Part shown: piece by piece, positions 16,206-24,815 of the stretch | Position numbering within the stretch: the stretch's first letter is position 1 | Layout of the letters: each line of letters opens with the position of its first letter | Assembly (NCBI GenBank): GCA_024276905.1 | Contig: JAJRWF010000057.1 | Span: 1-35,399, forward strand | Length of the DNA: 35,399 nucleotides | Reading direction: 5' to 3' | Source of the DNA: Deltaproteobacteria bacterium | GTDB lineage: Bacteria > Desulfobacterota > Desulfuromonadia > Desulfuromonadales > Geopsychrobacteraceae | Made by a program: the position numbers and the translations under genes | Notes under the pieces: generated by a model | What the model was told of the DNA's origin: nothing | The model's database searches: none | What the model saw: only the letters and a program-made list of their open reading frames with translations

Positions 16206-17750
16206 CTACCCGACCTTTACTTGCCGACTGCGCAAGAAAAAGATCAGGACCAGACATCCTGCGATCAAAAATACGCTGAATACGGGCAACAGGTCACCAA
16301 TCCGGCGGTAAAGGCTCGGACGCGGGCCCAGTTCAACACGACCGGTCACTGCCAGGGTCTCAAAAATCGGCGTTTCATTGTAGGCACGACCATCGGGAGC
16401 GATCAGGGCCGAGATGCCGGTATTGGCTGCACGGGCAATCCAGATGCGGTTTTCAATCGCTCGCATGCGGGTCATGTCAAGCAACTGCCGTGGTGCCGAA
16501 GAGCGTCCAAACCAGGCATCATTGGTCAGATTGATCAGCAGATCACTCCCTTTTTGCACATAATCACGTGCAAGTTCAGGGAAAATTGCCTCATAGCAGA
16601 TCAGCACACCCAGATCGTGACCATTCATGGCCAGCGGCTTTACCGTACCGGGAGTATAGTCTCCGACACCTGACACCAGCTTATTAACAAAAAATAACAA
16701 TTTGCCGAGCGGAACATACTCCCCGAAGGGAACCAGATGAATCTTGTCGCTACGGCCAAGAAGGGTCTCGTCCGGACCGAGCAGAAACGCACTGTTGTGA
16801 TAACGGTAACTGCCGTCAGCCAGCGACGCATACGAAGGGCCGCCAAACAACAGATAGCGCCCGGTGATCCGGGGGACCTCCAACACCTGCTGACTGTCAG
16901 AACTTTCCTCTTGCATGTAGAAAGGAGTTGTCGCCTCCGGCCAGATCAGCAGTTCCGCCCCCTCCTCAGCTGCGGCAAGACTCAACTTGCGATAGCGGTC
17001 CAACGTTTGCTGGCGGTAATTCCGATCCCATTTGTACTGTTGTTCAATATTTCCCTGCACCAGCCCGACCGTCATCTGCGGATATTCGACTCCCGTCGGC
17101 TGCAAAGCCTGGCGGCCGTAAAGCAAGGCGGCGGCCAGTAGCAGCACACAGAAAAAGATCCCGGCCAGCGCCTGCGGATTACGGCGCCGCTGAACCAATA
17201 GAACAAGTGTGCAGTTGCATAAAATAAATAACAACGAGAGACCGTATACACCGAAGAGATCTGCTGTTTGGCGTAACCAGGGCATCTCGATGGCGGCATA
17301 GCCCAGCAGCCCCCAGGGGAAACCCGTGAACAGGTGACCGCGCAGGTATTCAAGAGCAACCCAGATAAACGGCAGTGAAAAGATCGGCAGGATATTCAGG
17401 CGCTGTTGCAGAAAAACGACCAACCATAGAGCAGCGCCGAAATAGAGTGCCAGATAGGCACAGAGGAACAGCCAGGCAACCAGCGAGAAAAAAGGCGCCA
17501 GACCACCATAACTGGTCATCACGATATTCAGCCAGTAAAGGAGCGGGGCAAAGAAAAAGAGTCCACAGACAAAACCGGCGGCAAAGGGCCGCCGTCCCGC
17601 AGCCAGCAACAGGGGGACAAGAGCAACAAACCCCAGCCAGCCCTGGCCAAATAATGGGAATGCCCCCGCCAGCAACAGGCCGGAAAAAGCGGCGGCCAGC
17701 AAGCGCGTATCAAGCCAGCCTGGACGATATTTAGCGAGATAAGAACTCAT
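16206..17750 (-). CDS. lnt: Apolipoprotein N-acyltransferase
   Basis: Adds the third acyl chain to the N-terminal cysteine of lipoproteins at the periplasmic face of the inner membrane. The 514-residue protein has several N-terminal transmembrane helices, then a nitrilase-fold domain from about residue 225, and a last helix before a basic tail. The Glu-Lys-Cys triad is readable: LLIWPEATTPF (Glu272), SDKIHLVPFGEYVP (Lys336) and GVLICYEAIFPE (Cys385). Its ATG overlaps the corC stop as ATGA, so they are translationally coupled. The pairing of corC with lnt is conserved in many proteobacteria. Confidence 0.98.
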   Translation of the reverse strand: MSSYLAKYRPGWLDTRLLAAAFSGLLLAGAFPLFGQGWLGFVALVPLLLAAGRRPFAAGFVCGLFFFAPLLYWLNIVMTSYGGLAPFFSLVAWLFLCAYLALYFGAALWLVVFLQQRLNILPIFSLPFIWVALEYLRGHLFTGFPWGLLGYAAIEMPWLRQTADLFGVYGLSLLFILCNCTLVLLVQRRRNPQALAGIFFCVLLLAAALLYGRQALQPTGVEYPQMTVGLVQGNIEQQYKWDRNYRQQTLDRYRKLSLAAAEEGAELLIWPEATTPFYMQEESSDSQQVLEVPRITGRYLLFGGPSYASLADGSYRYHNSAFLLGPDETLLGRSDKIHLVPFGEYVPLGKLLFFVNKLVSGVGDYTPGTVKPLAMNGHDLGVLICYEAIFPELARDYVQKGSDLLINLTNDAWFGRSSAPRQLLDMTRMRAIENRIWIARAANTGISALIAPDGRAYNETPIFETLAVTGRVELGPRPSLYRRIGDLLPVFSVFLIAGCLVLIFFLRSRQVKVG

Positions 17751-18595
17751 GCCTCGGGATCAGAAGCAGAAGAGGATTGAAACACCCGTAACTGGCGTAC
17801 CGCCCGTGGGTCAGCATCCACAACCAATAGTTTGAGATGGTCCAGCTGCAGACTTTCTCCGCGAGCCGGCACCCGACCAAGCATCTCAACCACATAGCCA
17901 CCGACCGTATCGAACTTTTCGCGCGCGCCTCCAACCGAAAAAAACTCTTCGAACTCTTCGATATCAAGGCGGCCATCAACCAGAACTGCCCCCCCCTCCT
18001 CTTCGATCAGCCATTCCTCTTCGAGATCGTATTCATCCTGAATGTCCCCAACAATTTCTTCAATCAGATCTTCGATTGTCACCAGCCCTGATGTTCCGCC
18101 ATACTCATCGATAACAATCGCGATATGCACACGTCGCTGACGGAACTCCTGCAGCAGGTCACTGACGTTCTTCGATTCGGGGACCAGATATGGAGGACGC
18201 AGCACCTGCTCAAGTGCGAGCTGTTCGAGCGGGGTGCCCCAGAAACGCAACAGATCCTTGGCATAAATCAGTCCGATAATGTTATCGCGGCTCTGCGCGT
18301 AGACAGGGATACGGGAATGACCGGATTCATTGATTGCCTTGAGGACTTCCTGCAGGGGCTGCTCTCGCTCACAGCAGATCATCGCGGTTCGCGGAACCAT
18401 GATCTCTCGAACAATGGTATCGTCAAGCTCCAGAATCGACTGGAGCATCTCGCCTTCTTCTTCATCGATGATTCCCTCCTGTTCGGAAACATCGATCATC
18501 TCCTGCAGATCAGCTTCACTGCTGGCGACCGGCCGTGAAGAGAAAAACTTCTTCAATCCGCGAAAAAACCCCGGTTCCGATTGTTCTGGTTCCAA
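17747..18595 (-). CDS. CorC/HlyC-family CBS-domain protein
   Basis: A 282-residue soluble protein: a short N-terminal helix, LQEMIDVSEQEGIIDEEEGEM, then a pair of CBS domains (IVREIMVPRTAMICCERE and a second one around DLLQEFRQRRVHIAIVIDEYGG), and a CorC/HlyC C-terminal domain ending in DHLKLLVVDADPRAVRQLRV. CBS pairs bind adenosyl nucleotides; in this family they are linked to divalent-cation efflux. No ATG fits. I chose TTG at 18595 because AAGGGGG lies five bases upstream; another TTG at 18616 lacks a ribosome site. It sits between ybeY and lnt, as in other proteobacteria. The cation role is a family inference. Confidence 0.9.
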   Translation of the reverse strand: MEPEQSEPGFFRGLKKFFSSRPVASSEADLQEMIDVSEQEGIIDEEEGEMLQSILELDDTIVREIMVPRTAMICCEREQPLQEVLKAINESGHSRIPVYAQSRDNIIGLIYAKDLLRFWGTPLEQLALEQVLRPPYLVPESKNVSDLLQEFRQRRVHIAIVIDEYGGTSGLVTIEDLIEEIVGDIQDEYDLEEEWLIEEEGGAVLVDGRLDIEEFEEFFSVGGAREKFDTVGGYVVEMLGRVPARGESLQLDHLKLLVVDADPRAVRQLRVFQSSSASDPEA

Positions 18596-18612
18596 CCCAA
18601 CCCCCTTGCAAT

Positions 18613-19089
18613 TCAATTGACGGTTTTGTAGCCCTGGTCATCAAGCAGTTCACGCTGCAGCAGGGAAAAAATCTCTCGTTCTTTCGCTTCCATCTCTGCG
18701 GCCTGTGCCTCTGTTCCACGCTCATGATCGTAACCGAGCAGATGCAGGACACCATGGAGGAGCAGGAAGACCAGCTCATGCTCAAAGGGGATATCGGCCG
18801 CGCAGGCATCCTCAGCCGCGCGTTCGGCACTGATCACCACATCACCAAGGAGTTGCGGCTGCACCCCCTCGCCTTCACCTTCCTGCATAGCGAACGAAAT
18901 GACGTTCGTTGGACGATCGCGGCCCAGATATTCCCTGTTCAGCTGGTGTATCCCGGCATTATCGACGATCAGCAGCGAAAGTTCCCCCTCAGGAAATCCC
19001 GAGGCGCTTAAGATCAGTGCGGCCGTCTTTCGCAGTGGCCGCTTCAGGATCTTCTGTTTCCGTTGCCGATTCTCGATCTGAATCTTCAC
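18613..19089 (-). CDS. ybeY: Endoribonuclease YbeY (16S rRNA 3'-end maturation)
   Basis: A 158-residue zinc-dependent endoribonuclease for 16S rRNA 3' maturation and ribosome quality control. The metal motif HGVLHLLGYDH gives His112, His116 and His122, and the TNVISF motif is present. No ATG exists near the 5' end. The GTG at 19089 starts VKIQIENRQ, which is where the conserved part of the family begins, and GGAGG lies 12 bases upstream. A GTG at 19119 would add ten basic residues. Either way it overlaps the 3' end of the 7TM-HD gene by 101 or 131 bp, which is unusual. Confidence 0.95.
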   Translation of the reverse strand: MKIQIENRQRKQKILKRPLRKTAALILSASGFPEGELSLLIVDNAGIHQLNREYLGRDRPTNVISFAMQEGEGEGVQPQLLGDVVISAERAAEDACAADIPFEHELVFLLLHGVLHLLGYDHERGTEAQAAEMEAKEREIFSLLQRELLDDQGYKTVN

Positions 19090-21421
19090 TGGTTGCTTCA
19101 ACCTCCGGTTTCTTCTCACGAACGATGTGAACCGGCTCGGGATAATCGATCCGGTTGTGGAAAATCCCGCCGAGAACCCGGTTGAAACTCCGGGCGATCA
19201 GATGCATATCCTTGAGGGTCAGATCACATTCATCAAGCTGCCCATCGATAAAGACATTATTGATCAGTTTCTTGACCATCCCCTGTATCCGCGCCGATGT
19301 CGGGTCGCTCAGGGTTCGGCTGGCAGCCTCAACAGCGTCCGCCAGCATAATCAGCGCCGCTTCACGGGTCTGGGGTTTAGGTCCGTGATAGCGGTAGTCA
19401 CGCTCGTCAATCTGCTCCATTTCAGGATCAGCCTGGGTTTTTGCCCGATCATAAAAAAACTTGATCAGCGCCGTACCATGATGCTGCTGGATAATATCGA
19501 CAATCGGGGCGCCCAGCTTGTGCTCCCGCGCCAATTCCACGCCATCCTTGACATGAGACGTCAGGACCAATGCGCTCATTGAGGGCGCCAGTTTGTCATG
19601 CCTGTTGCGCTGGCCACCGGAGTTTTCAATGAAATAGAGTGGTTTTTTGATTTTACCGATATCGTGGTAGTAGGCCGAGACTCTGGCCAACAACGGATTG
19701 GCGCCAATCTCTTCGGCGGCGGCTTCGACCAGGCTGCCGACAATCATCGAATGGTGATAAGTCCCCGGAGCCTGGACCATCAATTCGCGCAGAATCGGCA
19801 GATTCATATTGGCCAGTTCCAGAAGCTTGATATCGGTGGTGTATTTGAAAAAACTTTCGACCAACGGAACAATACCATTGACCATCACTGCGCTGAGGAT
19901 TCCGCCGAAGAGTCCGAGACCGATTTTGTAAAGCAGCTGCAGATCGATCGGCTTCCCCGCCAGAAAATGTAACCCGATCAGCATTCCGGCATTCACCAGC
20001 GCCACCCAGATCCCGGCACGGTAAAGATTCGAACGCTCCTTGCAGTGACGGACACCATGGGCCCCGATCAGACTGGAGGCCAGAACATAAAGAGCAATGA
20101 ACAGGCTGTTGCCGAAAAGAATTCCGACCAGCCAGGAGATACAGATGGAAAAAAGCAGCGCCGTTTCTGAATTGAGCACAATCCGCACCAGCATCGCGCC
20201 CATGGCGAAGGGGATTGCGTAGTAATAACTGCTGGCATCAATATGCTCAACGGTACTGGCCAGACCGGTACTGATCACCAAGGAAATCTTGACCATGACG
20301 AAAAAGAACAGCGTGGTACTGGCGAGAAAAAACAGGTCCCGAACATCAGGATTGTACTTGCGGATATTGGACAGAACAAAGCGATGTGCCGTCGCATAAA
20401 AAATCAGGATGCACAACACCAGCCCGAAAGCGATCTGTAAAATACGACTGTCACGTCCCAGGTCACGCAGAGCCCTCAGCTTGCTGATTTGTGCCGCACT
20501 GACCCGCTCCCCCTCACGAACAATCATCTCGCCTTTTTTGACCTGGAAAAGGACCGGTGCGACTTCATCAAAGGCCTGTTGACGACGTTGTTCTGTTTCC
20601 TGCTGATTGTAAGTCAGGCTCGGACGCAACAATTGCTGCAGGATTCCCATCAAAACCTTGCGATGGGTACGCTTGATACCGGGAGCTTTCTTGAGAATGG
20701 GATTGCTGTTGGCCAGCGTTTCAGCCAAACCCTGAACCCGCGGAACTTCGGTACGAATTTTCTCCTGCTGACTGGCAAGGTCACGCACGACGATGCCTTT
20801 GACCAGATCGGCACTGAACAACTTCATGTTGGCCACCAACGGGCGATCAAAGACCTCCTGCTGCAGAGTCGCAGTCAGTGCGGCAACATCAAGTTCGGCG
20901 GGCAAGGTTTCGAGGACCTGGTAGTCCTCTTCAGGCAGGGAGAAACCGAACGCCACTTCGACCGCGGCCCGCGTCAGGTCACCCTCGGGCAAAACCGGTG
21001 CCGGTGCCGGTGAAGGTTCAGCCTTTTCCGTACCCGGGATTCTTGCCGCCTTTGTCAGCTCAAGCAAACCTCGTCTGAAACGGGAGAGCCCGTTGCGCCC
21101 GGCGACAGAATCAAAATCATAGAGCGGCAAAACCGCCTGACGTGCTTCATCACGCTTGGTCCGAGTCAGTGGCTTGTCTTCAATCAGCAGATCACGCGGA
21201 GATTTAATGTCCCGTGACGCAATTTCTCCCGGAACATGGTACTTGGGGATAAAGCCACCCTTGGGGATAATCACCAGGGTCAACAACAGCGCAACTGTTA
21301 TCAGTAACAGCAACGCGACCTGTCGCCGATCCCGGAACCAGGGACGTGAACTCTCGGTCCCCGCAAAGGCCTTTTTTTCGGCCCGCTTTTCACGATGCTC
21401 CAACTGGTCTTTTTTTGCCAT
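18989..21421 (-). CDS. 7TM-HD phosphohydrolase (PgpH-like)
   Basis: An 810-residue membrane phosphohydrolase: TM helix at about 33-52, a large extracytoplasmic 7TMR-HDED domain to about 310, a 7-helix membrane domain from about 325 to 510, then a cytoplasmic HD domain with TYHHSMIVGSLVEAAAEEIG and YYHDIGKIKKP. Listeria PgpH of this architecture hydrolyses cyclic di-AMP; that activity here is an inference, since no diadenylate cyclase is in the window. The acidic, repetitive tail (about the last 40 residues) extends over the ybeY start. GGAAAGAG precedes the ATG. It starts 18 bp after phoH, which fits the phoH-HD-ybeY order known in many bacteria. Confidence 0.95.
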   Translation of the reverse strand: MAKKDQLEHREKRAEKKAFAGTESSRPWFRDRRQVALLLLITVALLLTLVIIPKGGFIPKYHVPGEIASRDIKSPRDLLIEDKPLTRTKRDEARQAVLPLYDFDSVAGRNGLSRFRRGLLELTKAARIPGTEKAEPSPAPAPVLPEGDLTRAAVEVAFGFSLPEEDYQVLETLPAELDVAALTATLQQEVFDRPLVANMKLFSADLVKGIVVRDLASQQEKIRTEVPRVQGLAETLANSNPILKKAPGIKRTHRKVLMGILQQLLRPSLTYNQQETEQRRQQAFDEVAPVLFQVKKGEMIVREGERVSAAQISKLRALRDLGRDSRILQIAFGLVLCILIFYATAHRFVLSNIRKYNPDVRDLFFLASTTLFFFVMVKISLVISTGLASTVEHIDASSYYYAIPFAMGAMLVRIVLNSETALLFSICISWLVGILFGNSLFIALYVLASSLIGAHGVRHCKERSNLYRAGIWVALVNAGMLIGLHFLAGKPIDLQLLYKIGLGLFGGILSAVMVNGIVPLVESFFKYTTDIKLLELANMNLPILRELMVQAPGTYHHSMIVGSLVEAAAEEIGANPLLARVSAYYHDIGKIKKPLYFIENSGGQRNRHDKLAPSMSALVLTSHVKDGVELAREHKLGAPIVDIIQQHHGTALIKFFYDRAKTQADPEMEQIDERDYRYHGPKPQTREAALIMLADAVEAASRTLSDPTSARIQGMVKKLINNVFIDGQLDECDLTLKDMHLIARSFNRVLGGIFHNRIDYPEPVHIVREKKPEVEATSEDSDRESATETEDPEAATAKDGRTDLKRLGIS

Positions 21422-21439
21422 CGTCGCTCTTTCCGTTCC

Positions 21440-22429
21440 TCAGCGGCCGTTCGGTCCACGCCCGGAGTGCAGCACACGCTTGTCCGCCACCTGATAGGCC
21501 TGTACGATCGACTGTACGATCGGATGTCTAACGACATCAACATCAGTGAAATTATTAAAAAATATTCCCTCAACCCCGGTCAGAACCTTGGCCGCATGCA
21601 GCAGCCCCGACGGACTGCTGTTGGGAAGATCAACCTGAGTCACATCTCCGGTAACCACCGCCCGACTGCCGAATCCGAGTCGGGTCAGAAACATTTTCAT
21701 CTGCTCCACGGTAGTATTCTGCGCCTCATCAAGGATAACAAAAGCATCATTAAGCGTACGACCACGCATAAACGCCAGGGGCGCAACCTCGACAATGCCG
21801 CTGGATACCAGTTCTTTCCCCTGCTCCGGTTCGAGCATATCGAACAGGGCGTCGTAAAGCGGCCGCAGGTAGGGATTGATTTTTTCGGCCAGATCGCCGG
21901 GCAGAAAACCCAGTTTCTCTCCCGCCTCAACGGCCGGCCGCACCAGCAGAATGCGGCTGACCTCCTTGCGCATCAACGCCGCCACCGCCATCGCCATCGC
22001 CAGGTAGGTTTTACCGGTCCCGGCGGGACCGATCCCGAAGACCACATGATACTCGCGCATGGCATCAATATAGGTTTTTTGCGCCAGGCTTTTAGGCCCG
22101 ATCATTTTTTTTCGCGCGGAGATAAAAACGGTATCCAGAAAGATATCGCGCAAGTTGACAGATGAATCCTGACTGAGAATCCGTACCGCGTAGTCAACAT
22201 CGGGCGGATAGAGGGGCATCCCGTCCTTGAGCAGCAATTCCAGCTCTTCAAAAACACGACGCCCGACCTCGGCCTGGGCAGTATCACCGCTAAAACGCAG
22301 CTCAAGCCCGTTGCTGCCAATCCGAATTCCCAGAGCTCGCTCGACCAGCTTGATATTGCGATTCTGGCGTCCGAAAAGCTGAGTCGCCAGGTCGGCATCA
22401 GCGACGACAAACTGGAGTACACGACTCAT
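21440..22429 (-). CDS. PhoH-family ATPase (PhoH-like protein)
   Basis: A 329-residue cytoplasmic P-loop ATPase of the PhoH/YbeZ family, often encoded beside ybeY and thought to act in RNA metabolism. The N-terminal third is a small RNA-binding-like domain. Walker A GPAGTGKT is at 134-141 and Walker B VILDEAQN at 231-238. The open frame extends another 78 codons upstream to 22663, but that stretch is cysteine-rich and unlike the family. The ATG at 22429 starts MSRVLQFVVADADLA, so I chose it despite a weak ribosome site. First gene of the phoH-lnt block. Confidence 0.95.
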   Translation of the reverse strand: MSRVLQFVVADADLATQLFGRQNRNIKLVERALGIRIGSNGLELRFSGDTAQAEVGRRVFEELELLLKDGMPLYPPDVDYAVRILSQDSSVNLRDIFLDTVFISARKKMIGPKSLAQKTYIDAMREYHVVFGIGPAGTGKTYLAMAMAVAALMRKEVSRILLVRPAVEAGEKLGFLPGDLAEKINPYLRPLYDALFDMLEPEQGKELVSSGIVEVAPLAFMRGRTLNDAFVILDEAQNTTVEQMKMFLTRLGFGSRAVVTGDVTQVDLPNSSPSGLLHAAKVLTGVEGIFFNNFTDVDVVRHPIVQSIVQAYQVADKRVLHSGRGPNGR

Positions 22430-22470
22430 GACAAAACTGATATTGAAGGTAAATGTCTGTTCACAGGCGC

Positions 22471-22500
22471 AATCTAGCACCAAAACCGAACATTTTGCAA
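22471..22500 (-). promoter_or_regulatory. Possible phoH operon promoter
   Basis: Minus strand: TTGCAA (22495-22500), an 18-bp spacer, then TAGATT (22471-22476), about 42 bp before the phoH ATG. It has four of six matches in each hexamer, so this is only a candidate. The 172-bp gap to the divergent HEAT gene must also hold that gene's promoter, which I could not place. Confidence 0.4.
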
Positions 22501-22601
22501 TCCCGGGAGAGGGGATGCACCGGTCAGCAATTTGTGTTAGATTTTCAACATCTGGTTCACAACTCGGGACTGTCAATCCGCACCTTGCCGGAGGGGCCAC
22601 A

Positions 22602-24815
22602 GTGGAACACAACGCGCAACACCATCTGCCCGATCTCGACACCAGAATGTTATCGGACTTCATCTACGAGTTGAATATCGCACGACGCCACATGACAACC
22701 TACCCGGCGGGCCACCCGATGATCGATGCGGCAACCGACAAGGTTCTCGACCTGCTTGACCATCTCTTTGAATTCCGCCCTGAAATCGGCTTTGGCGTTG
22801 CCCGCGAGGCCCTGATGTTTGAGGGCGAATTGCTTGATCGCAAAAACCCCGTTTATCGTGATTTCGCCTCCTTTCTCTTTTCCCGCGGCATTGCGGCCAT
22901 CCACTTCATGCGTCACGCCGAACGTGATGAATTTATCCAACTGAATCATCTGTTACGTGCTGAACGCGCCGAGGTTCAGGAACATGGCGGTTATCCGGCC
23001 CTGCTTGAGGCACAGAGGATCACTCACGTCAAAATCATTCCGGTCGATTATGGCAGTTTTGCCACGATTGAAGAGGAACGTATCGCCAGCGGTGACTATG
23101 ACGAAGAACGGGAACCCTTGTGGGAAAATTTTCTCCACGGCCTGATGGAGGGAGTCCTTGATCCCGAAGGCAGCAGCATCTACATGCCGACCGATTTCGA
23201 CCCACGACTGGTCGCCGGCATTCTCAACCGCAAAGCCGAAGGCAAAGGGATGACCGGCAAGGAGAACTACGATGCGGTCATCTCCTCTTTTGTCGGTCAG
23301 ATGGGCACACCGGAATCAGGATTACGTGGGGTTCCTGGGCGCAAAGGCCCCGGCAGTGAAGAACTGGCCACCCTGATCAGCGAGCTGAATCCCGAACTGC
23401 GTCGTCAGTTTCTCAACAGCACATTCCGCACCCTGGACGGCCAGCAGGATAAGGCCCAGGAGATCCTCGAAGCCTTCCCGGAAGACCTGATTGTCGACAG
23501 CCTCAACCAGGTCAACCAGCAGAAAATGCAGGTTTCCAGCAACATTCTCAACCTGCTGGGAAAACTGGCCCGCCACCAGGATGGCAGCAAGTTACAGTCA
23601 ACCATCCAGGGGCAAAGCAATCTCGATGCAATGGAAGCCGGCAAACGGATGCGCATGATCTTTCGCGAGGAGAACACCGGCATATTCATCCCCGAGGCCT
23701 ACCAGAATGCACTGAACACGATTGTCGCAACCGAACAGGTCGCCCTGGTCGATGATGAAGAGAGAGAGATGCTGCGCGCAATTCTCGACAGCCAGTCGAT
23801 CGAACGACAAACCAGTGCCATTGCTTTTGAAATCATGATCGCCGGAGCTGAAACCGAACTGGAAAGCATCCTGCAACGAAACCTGGTCGACCTGGCACGC
23901 TTCTTTCTCGAAACCGGCGATTTCAGTGCCCTTCATGACCTTCACCAGCGCTGGATCGACTATCTCGACCGTGACGAGATGGCAACGCTCTTTCTCGCCG
24001 AAGAAGTGCTTGAAACACTTCACTCACACGAATTTATCGTTGAAACACTGGATGCCCTTGAGCGTTTCGGCAGCGACAAACAAGAGGAAATCTTTGGTTA
24101 CATCCTGGCTATTGGCACCCCCTTTGCCGATGAGTTGATCTCCCGCCTCTCCGAAACCGAGAGTATGACAGTGCGGCGCTTCTATATGGACTGCCTCAAG
24201 GAGATGGGTCGCGACGCCCACGAAGCCATCCTCGAACGCCTGAATGACGAACGCTGGTACCTGGTACGCAACCTGATTATTGTCCTTGCCCAGCAGCGGG
24301 ATCCGGCCCTGATCAAAAGACTCTACCCGTTGATCGACTATCCCCACCCGCGGGTCCATCAGGAAATTCTGAAACTGATGTTCACCTACAACCGTCCACG
24401 TGCCGAACGGCTGTTACTTGAAGAACTTCAGTCAAAATCCATCCAGACTCAACTCTATGCGGTCCAGATTTCCGACCGCAGCCAGGACAAGGCGGTGCAG
24501 CGGCAACTGATTAAAATACTTCGCGAAGGGACTCTGAATGAAGAAGGATTTGAATTGAAGGTTCAGATTCTGCAGATTCTGGCAAAAATCGGTGATGCCG
24601 GTGTCGTTCCTTTTCTGGACGGGTTCATGAATACCGGCAACCTGCTCCATCCAAAGTTGTTTCGGCGTCTGAAAATTGAAATCGTTAAAACACTGTCGCG
24701 TTATCCGGCCAAAACAGCCCTGCCGCTGCTTGAGAAACTGTCAAAAACGGCTGGTGGCGAGATTGCCCTGCAAGCAACCGAACAGATTCGTCAGCTGCGC
24801 AGGAGGGCCCAATGA
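22602..24815 (+). CDS. HEAT-repeat protein with N-terminal domain shared with the HD-GYP neighbour
   Basis: A 737-residue soluble protein with no signal peptide or catalytic motif that I recognise. Residues about 17-115 (from LSDFIYELNIARRHMTTYPA) resemble the first 110 residues of the HD-GYP protein encoded next. The centre is helical and acidic. From about residue 540 to the end are HEAT/PBS-lyase-like helical repeats (for example DERWYLVRNLIIVLAQQRDP, HPRVHQEILKLMF, GDAGVVPFLDGFM). The frame is open from 22428, but the GTG at 22602 has GGAGGGG five bases upstream and starts before the conserved part, so I chose it. It overlaps the HD-GYP start by 4 bp (ATGA), suggesting joint function. The exact role is unknown; a scaffold or adaptor is my inference. 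Confidence 0.85.
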   Translation: MEHNAQHHLPDLDTRMLSDFIYELNIARRHMTTYPAGHPMIDAATDKVLDLLDHLFEFRPEIGFGVAREALMFEGELLDRKNPVYRDFASFLFSRGIAAIHFMRHAERDEFIQLNHLLRAERAEVQEHGGYPALLEAQRITHVKIIPVDYGSFATIEEERIASGDYDEEREPLWENFLHGLMEGVLDPEGSSIYMPTDFDPRLVAGILNRKAEGKGMTGKENYDAVISSFVGQMGTPESGLRGVPGRKGPGSEELATLISELNPELRRQFLNSTFRTLDGQQDKAQEILEAFPEDLIVDSLNQVNQQKMQVSSNILNLLGKLARHQDGSKLQSTIQGQSNLDAMEAGKRMRMIFREENTGIFIPEAYQNALNTIVATEQVALVDDEEREMLRAILDSQSIERQTSAIAFEIMIAGAETELESILQRNLVDLARFFLETGDFSALHDLHQRWIDYLDRDEMATLFLAEEVLETLHSHEFIVETLDALERFGSDKQEEIFGYILAIGTPFADELISRLSETESMTVRRFYMDCLKEMGRDAHEAILERLNDERWYLVRNLIIVLAQQRDPALIKRLYPLIDYPHPRVHQEILKLMFTYNRPRAERLLLEELQSKSIQTQLYAVQISDRSQDKAVQRQLIKILREGTLNEEGFELKVQILQILAKIGDAGVVPFLDGFMNTGNLLHPKLFRRLKIEIVKTLSRYPAKTALPLLEKLSKTAGGEIALQATEQIRQLRRRAQ

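Noticed and set aside
15942-16673. 243-residue open frame on the plus strand across the aapJ leader and the end of lnt
   Set aside because: It covers the minus-strand promoter and the conserved lnt C terminus, and shows no recognisable domain.
22428-22601. Upstream extension of the HEAT protein to 22428
   Set aside because: The 58 extra codons overlap the divergent phoH promoter region and lack family-like sequence. The GTG at 22602 has a strong ribosome site.
22430-22663. 78-codon upstream extension of PhoH
   Set aside because: Cysteine-rich, unlike PhoH, and it would overlap the HEAT gene start. The ATG at 22429 begins the conserved region.
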